Source: Brachionus koreanus (taxonomy: Eukaryota; Rotifera; Eurotatoria; Ploima; Brachionidae). Taken from it: DNA of 64,000 bases. The notes beneath the pieces are model-generated. The model was not told where the DNA came from. It saw only the letters and a list, made by a program, of their open reading frames with translations, and ran no database searches. Positions 61,913 to 64,000 of the stretch are shown piece by piece; position 1 is the stretch's first letter, and each line of letters opens with the position of its first letter. The DNA is taken from assembly GCA_016987375.1 (NCBI GenBank), contig PJRA01000048.1, positions 2,446,258 through 2,510,257 on the forward strand, in the 5' to 3' direction. The position numbers and the translations under genes were made by a program.

Positions 61913-62655
61913 ACCAAAACTATATTTAAAAAAAAAATATTAAGTTCGTTAAAAAGTGGAGAAGTTTTGACAAATTTTGAAAATCCTATTGATTTTTTTA
62001 TTAATATATTTTGACGAGTGTTAAATTTGTTCAATTGCGTTATGCTGATGTGAAGCATCTCAAGTTCATACTTGAATATTGATTGACAAAATTGTTTATA
62101 AATGAAACCAATAGTTTTGGGATTTAACCCACCAGGCTTGCAACAAAAACCATATAATGAGTAAAATGTCCGTTTGCATTTGTGAATTTTTTTCTCAATT
62201 TACTATATTTTAAAAGAGTTAATTTTATTATTTGTCAAAAAAGTGTCAAAAATGAATTATCATATAAGTATATACAAATTGCAATCTACTACAATGACTC
62301 AACATTTTTTGCCTATTTCTTTAACTGTTGTGGATGTTTTAGTTGAACAGTTTTGTTTATTGTTTCCAGTTATTAAACACTTCCATGAAAAATTGTCAAT
62401 GTCATCATTTCCTTTTTTTTAATTTCGTTTAAACGATAATAGTCCCATCTCCATCATCTCCAAGCTATTCAATTCTTCAATGACTTCATCTACAGATTCG
62501 ATTTTATTTTTTAATAGTTTCAAAGATCAAAAATCGAGTGAAACATAAATTTCGCTATTTTAAATTGATTATTTTTTAGAGACTTGCTATTTTGAATAAT
62601 ATTTAAAAATTAACTTGCTTTTTCGTAATTAAAATCGTAATCTTTCTATTTAGAT
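61913..62655. other. Intergenic region, no supported gene
   Basis: AT-rich. Nothing recognisable. Confidence 0.5.
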
Positions 62656-62885
62656 TTAATTCTATTTAATTGGAGAGCTATTATGAACCCCTTTTGTTAC
62701 TTTCTTTATTTGTTTTTTATTTAATAAAATTAATCATTTTTTTTTCATATTTTAAATCAGAAATATTATTCAATTAATAAAATTGTTTAATTTTGGATTA
62801 CAAATAATTTTATTTTCATTGAAAAAAAGTAAAAAACGAGTCAAATAAAATTAGTCGAAAAATCCCTCAGGCCTTTGAGTGTTAA
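62656..62885. mobile_element. Second TTAA-flanked MITE-like copy, one end degraded
   Basis: The right end reads AATCCCTCAGGCCTTTGAGTG and then TTAA (62882-62885), the reverse complement of the left end of the element at 56657. An internal block GAACCCCTTTTGTTA (62685-62699) matches the reverse complement of that element's right part. The left terminal repeat is degraded, but a TTAA lies at the expected spacing (62656-62659). The internal 150 bp is AT-rich and non-coding. Confidence 0.6.
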
Positions 62886-63540
62886 TATTATTTTATATGA
62901 TTAATTTTAATACCTAAAGATTAACTCTTGGAATTTAAATGATATTTAAAATTGATCATTATATAAAGATGCAATTGAATTGCATAGAATCTCATTCATC
63001 TATAGAAAATATGTCTGATGGTCAAACTGAAAACTAAGATCAAATGTAGATAATAAGATGTAAAACTAAGTTACTTAAGTTAGACAAAAACTTTGGCTAA
63101 TTATTTTGAATATGGGAGTGTTATAATAAAAAAATTATCAAAAGACATTTTAGCTTTTTAATGTAAAAATAATAACGTTCGGTATCAGTATAAATGAATT
63201 GGCAAATTAAAGTTGATGACTAATAAACTTGAAAAAGATGCTTTAAGTTATAACTACAATATTTTTTATTCAAAGAAATAGTAACTAATTTTGGAAATAT
63301 TTATAAATTTCGATTTTACATAAAAAATTAAAAGAATTTAGTCCATCACTCTGTATGCAAAAGAATAAAAAATTAAAGTTTTACTCAAATAAAAAGTTTT
63401 TTACAGATTAATAATTAAAAATTAGAATTATTTATTTAAAAATTAATTAAGCCAAGTTTTAGTTAAATTTCAAAATTATTTTTAAAGTTAAACAGAAAAT
63501 CTTAAAATATTTTTTTCAAGTATTGTTTTGTTATTAACGA
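62886..63540. other. Intergenic region, no supported gene
   Basis: AT-rich. No ORF or repeat of note. Confidence 0.55.
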
Positions 63541-63734
63541 TCAAAAACCGAAAATGCAGACTTATCCACGCATTAAAAATATAATTTTATTTATTTGGCG
63601 GGTTTAAAAATTTGGATTACAATAAATCTAAAAAATTAAATAAAATAATTAAAAATAATTTTTAATTGAATCTAATTTAATACATAATTTTCAATTTTTC
63701 AATGTGGAGATAAGTCCGCATTTTCGATTTTTGG
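63541..63734. repeat. Inverted-repeat element, about 30-bp arms
   Basis: The left arm (about 63542-63572) reads CAAAAACCGAAAATGCAGAC and then TTATCCAC. The reverse complement of the right arm (about 63702-63731) reads CAAAAATCGAAAATGCGGAC and then TTATCTCCAC. The arms enclose about 130 bp of AT-rich, non-coding DNA. No target duplication is evident outside the arms, so it may be an old MITE or a structured non-coding element. Confidence 0.55.
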
Positions 63735-64000
63735 CCCAGCATTTTTACAGGTTTTTTGAATTTTAATATCGCGTCAAAACGTGAAATGCGCATTTCATGC
63801 ACGCATCCCAAAAGCACCGAATTTAACATTTGGTGGATGGTCGATTATGCGAGAACTAAAACCTAAGAATCAAAAGTTATACCATGCATGATATCGCAAG
63901 GATTTATGGTTAAAATAAAACTCGGAAGGAGTGTTTCTTTTTATTCCATCAAAATAAGCATATATAAAAAAAAATGATAAATTCTAATGTTTTTTAATTT
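63735..64000. other. Less AT-rich terminal stretch, no gene recognised
   Basis: More GC than the neighbouring DNA, including a perfect 16-bp palindrome at 63782-63797. No ORF of note. It could be part of a repeat continuing past the window edge. Confidence 0.4.

Overview
This is a very AT-rich eukaryotic, clearly metazoan, window. GC looks to be about a quarter by eye; I did not compute it. Intron-rich nuclear genes sit among decayed non-LTR retrotransposons and short inverted-repeat elements. The gene set (a CASPR/neurexin IV receptor, a heparan sulfate 3-O-sulfotransferase, UFMylation and ER-insertion factors, a PRKX-type kinase, mitoribosomal mL40) shows an animal. The base composition, the many 45-75 nt introns and the LINE types suggest a small-bodied invertebrate such as a monogonont rotifer. 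That placement is inference.

Layout. 1-4.2 kb: a decayed LINE endonuclease, a 342-bp foldback element with a 9-bp target duplication, and a six-exon SCP/CTDSPL-type phosphatase gene (minus). 4.2-9.3 kb: non-coding DNA, a partial exon duplication, a quiver-like Ly6 protein gene (plus) and a mucin-like repeat ORF (minus). 9.4-12.8 kb: CDK5RAP3 (minus) and NOSIP (plus) start 260 bp apart and diverge. 13-17 kb: RTE-like and CR1/Jockey-like LINE remnants (one broken by a 557-base assembly gap) and a second foldback element. 17.6-20.3 kb: a 792-aa WD40 gene. 21.8-22.2 kb: a small gene with TATA box and poly(A) signal. 23.4-24.3 kb: HS3ST (minus). 24.3-37.3 kb: a long gene desert with one small TATA-driven ORF. 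37.3-42.0 kb: CNTNAP/neurexin IV. 42.4-49.7 kb: a divergent mL40 paralogue, LINE debris, the genuine mL40 gene, then a convergent PRKX kinase gene. 49.8-64 kb: mostly non-coding, with LINE debris, EMC6, two TTAA-flanked MITE-like elements and a further inverted-repeat element.

Ten spliced genes were rebuilt by hand. In each case the summed exons are a multiple of three, and where a family is known the length fits: CDK5RAP3 511 aa, NOSIP 296, mL40 205, CNTNAP 1319, PRKX 437. The 34 introns so deduced end in TAG (16), AAG (14) and CAG (only 4), which is unusual for an animal. Functionally these are independent housekeeping, signalling and adhesion genes. CDK5RAP3 (UFM1 ligase cofactor at the ER) and NOSIP (E3 ligase) probably share a bidirectional promoter. 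I found no clearly novel multi-gene system. The best leads are the two GGCAA-ended foldback elements, the mL40 paralogue, the AAG-acceptor bias and the small orphan genes.
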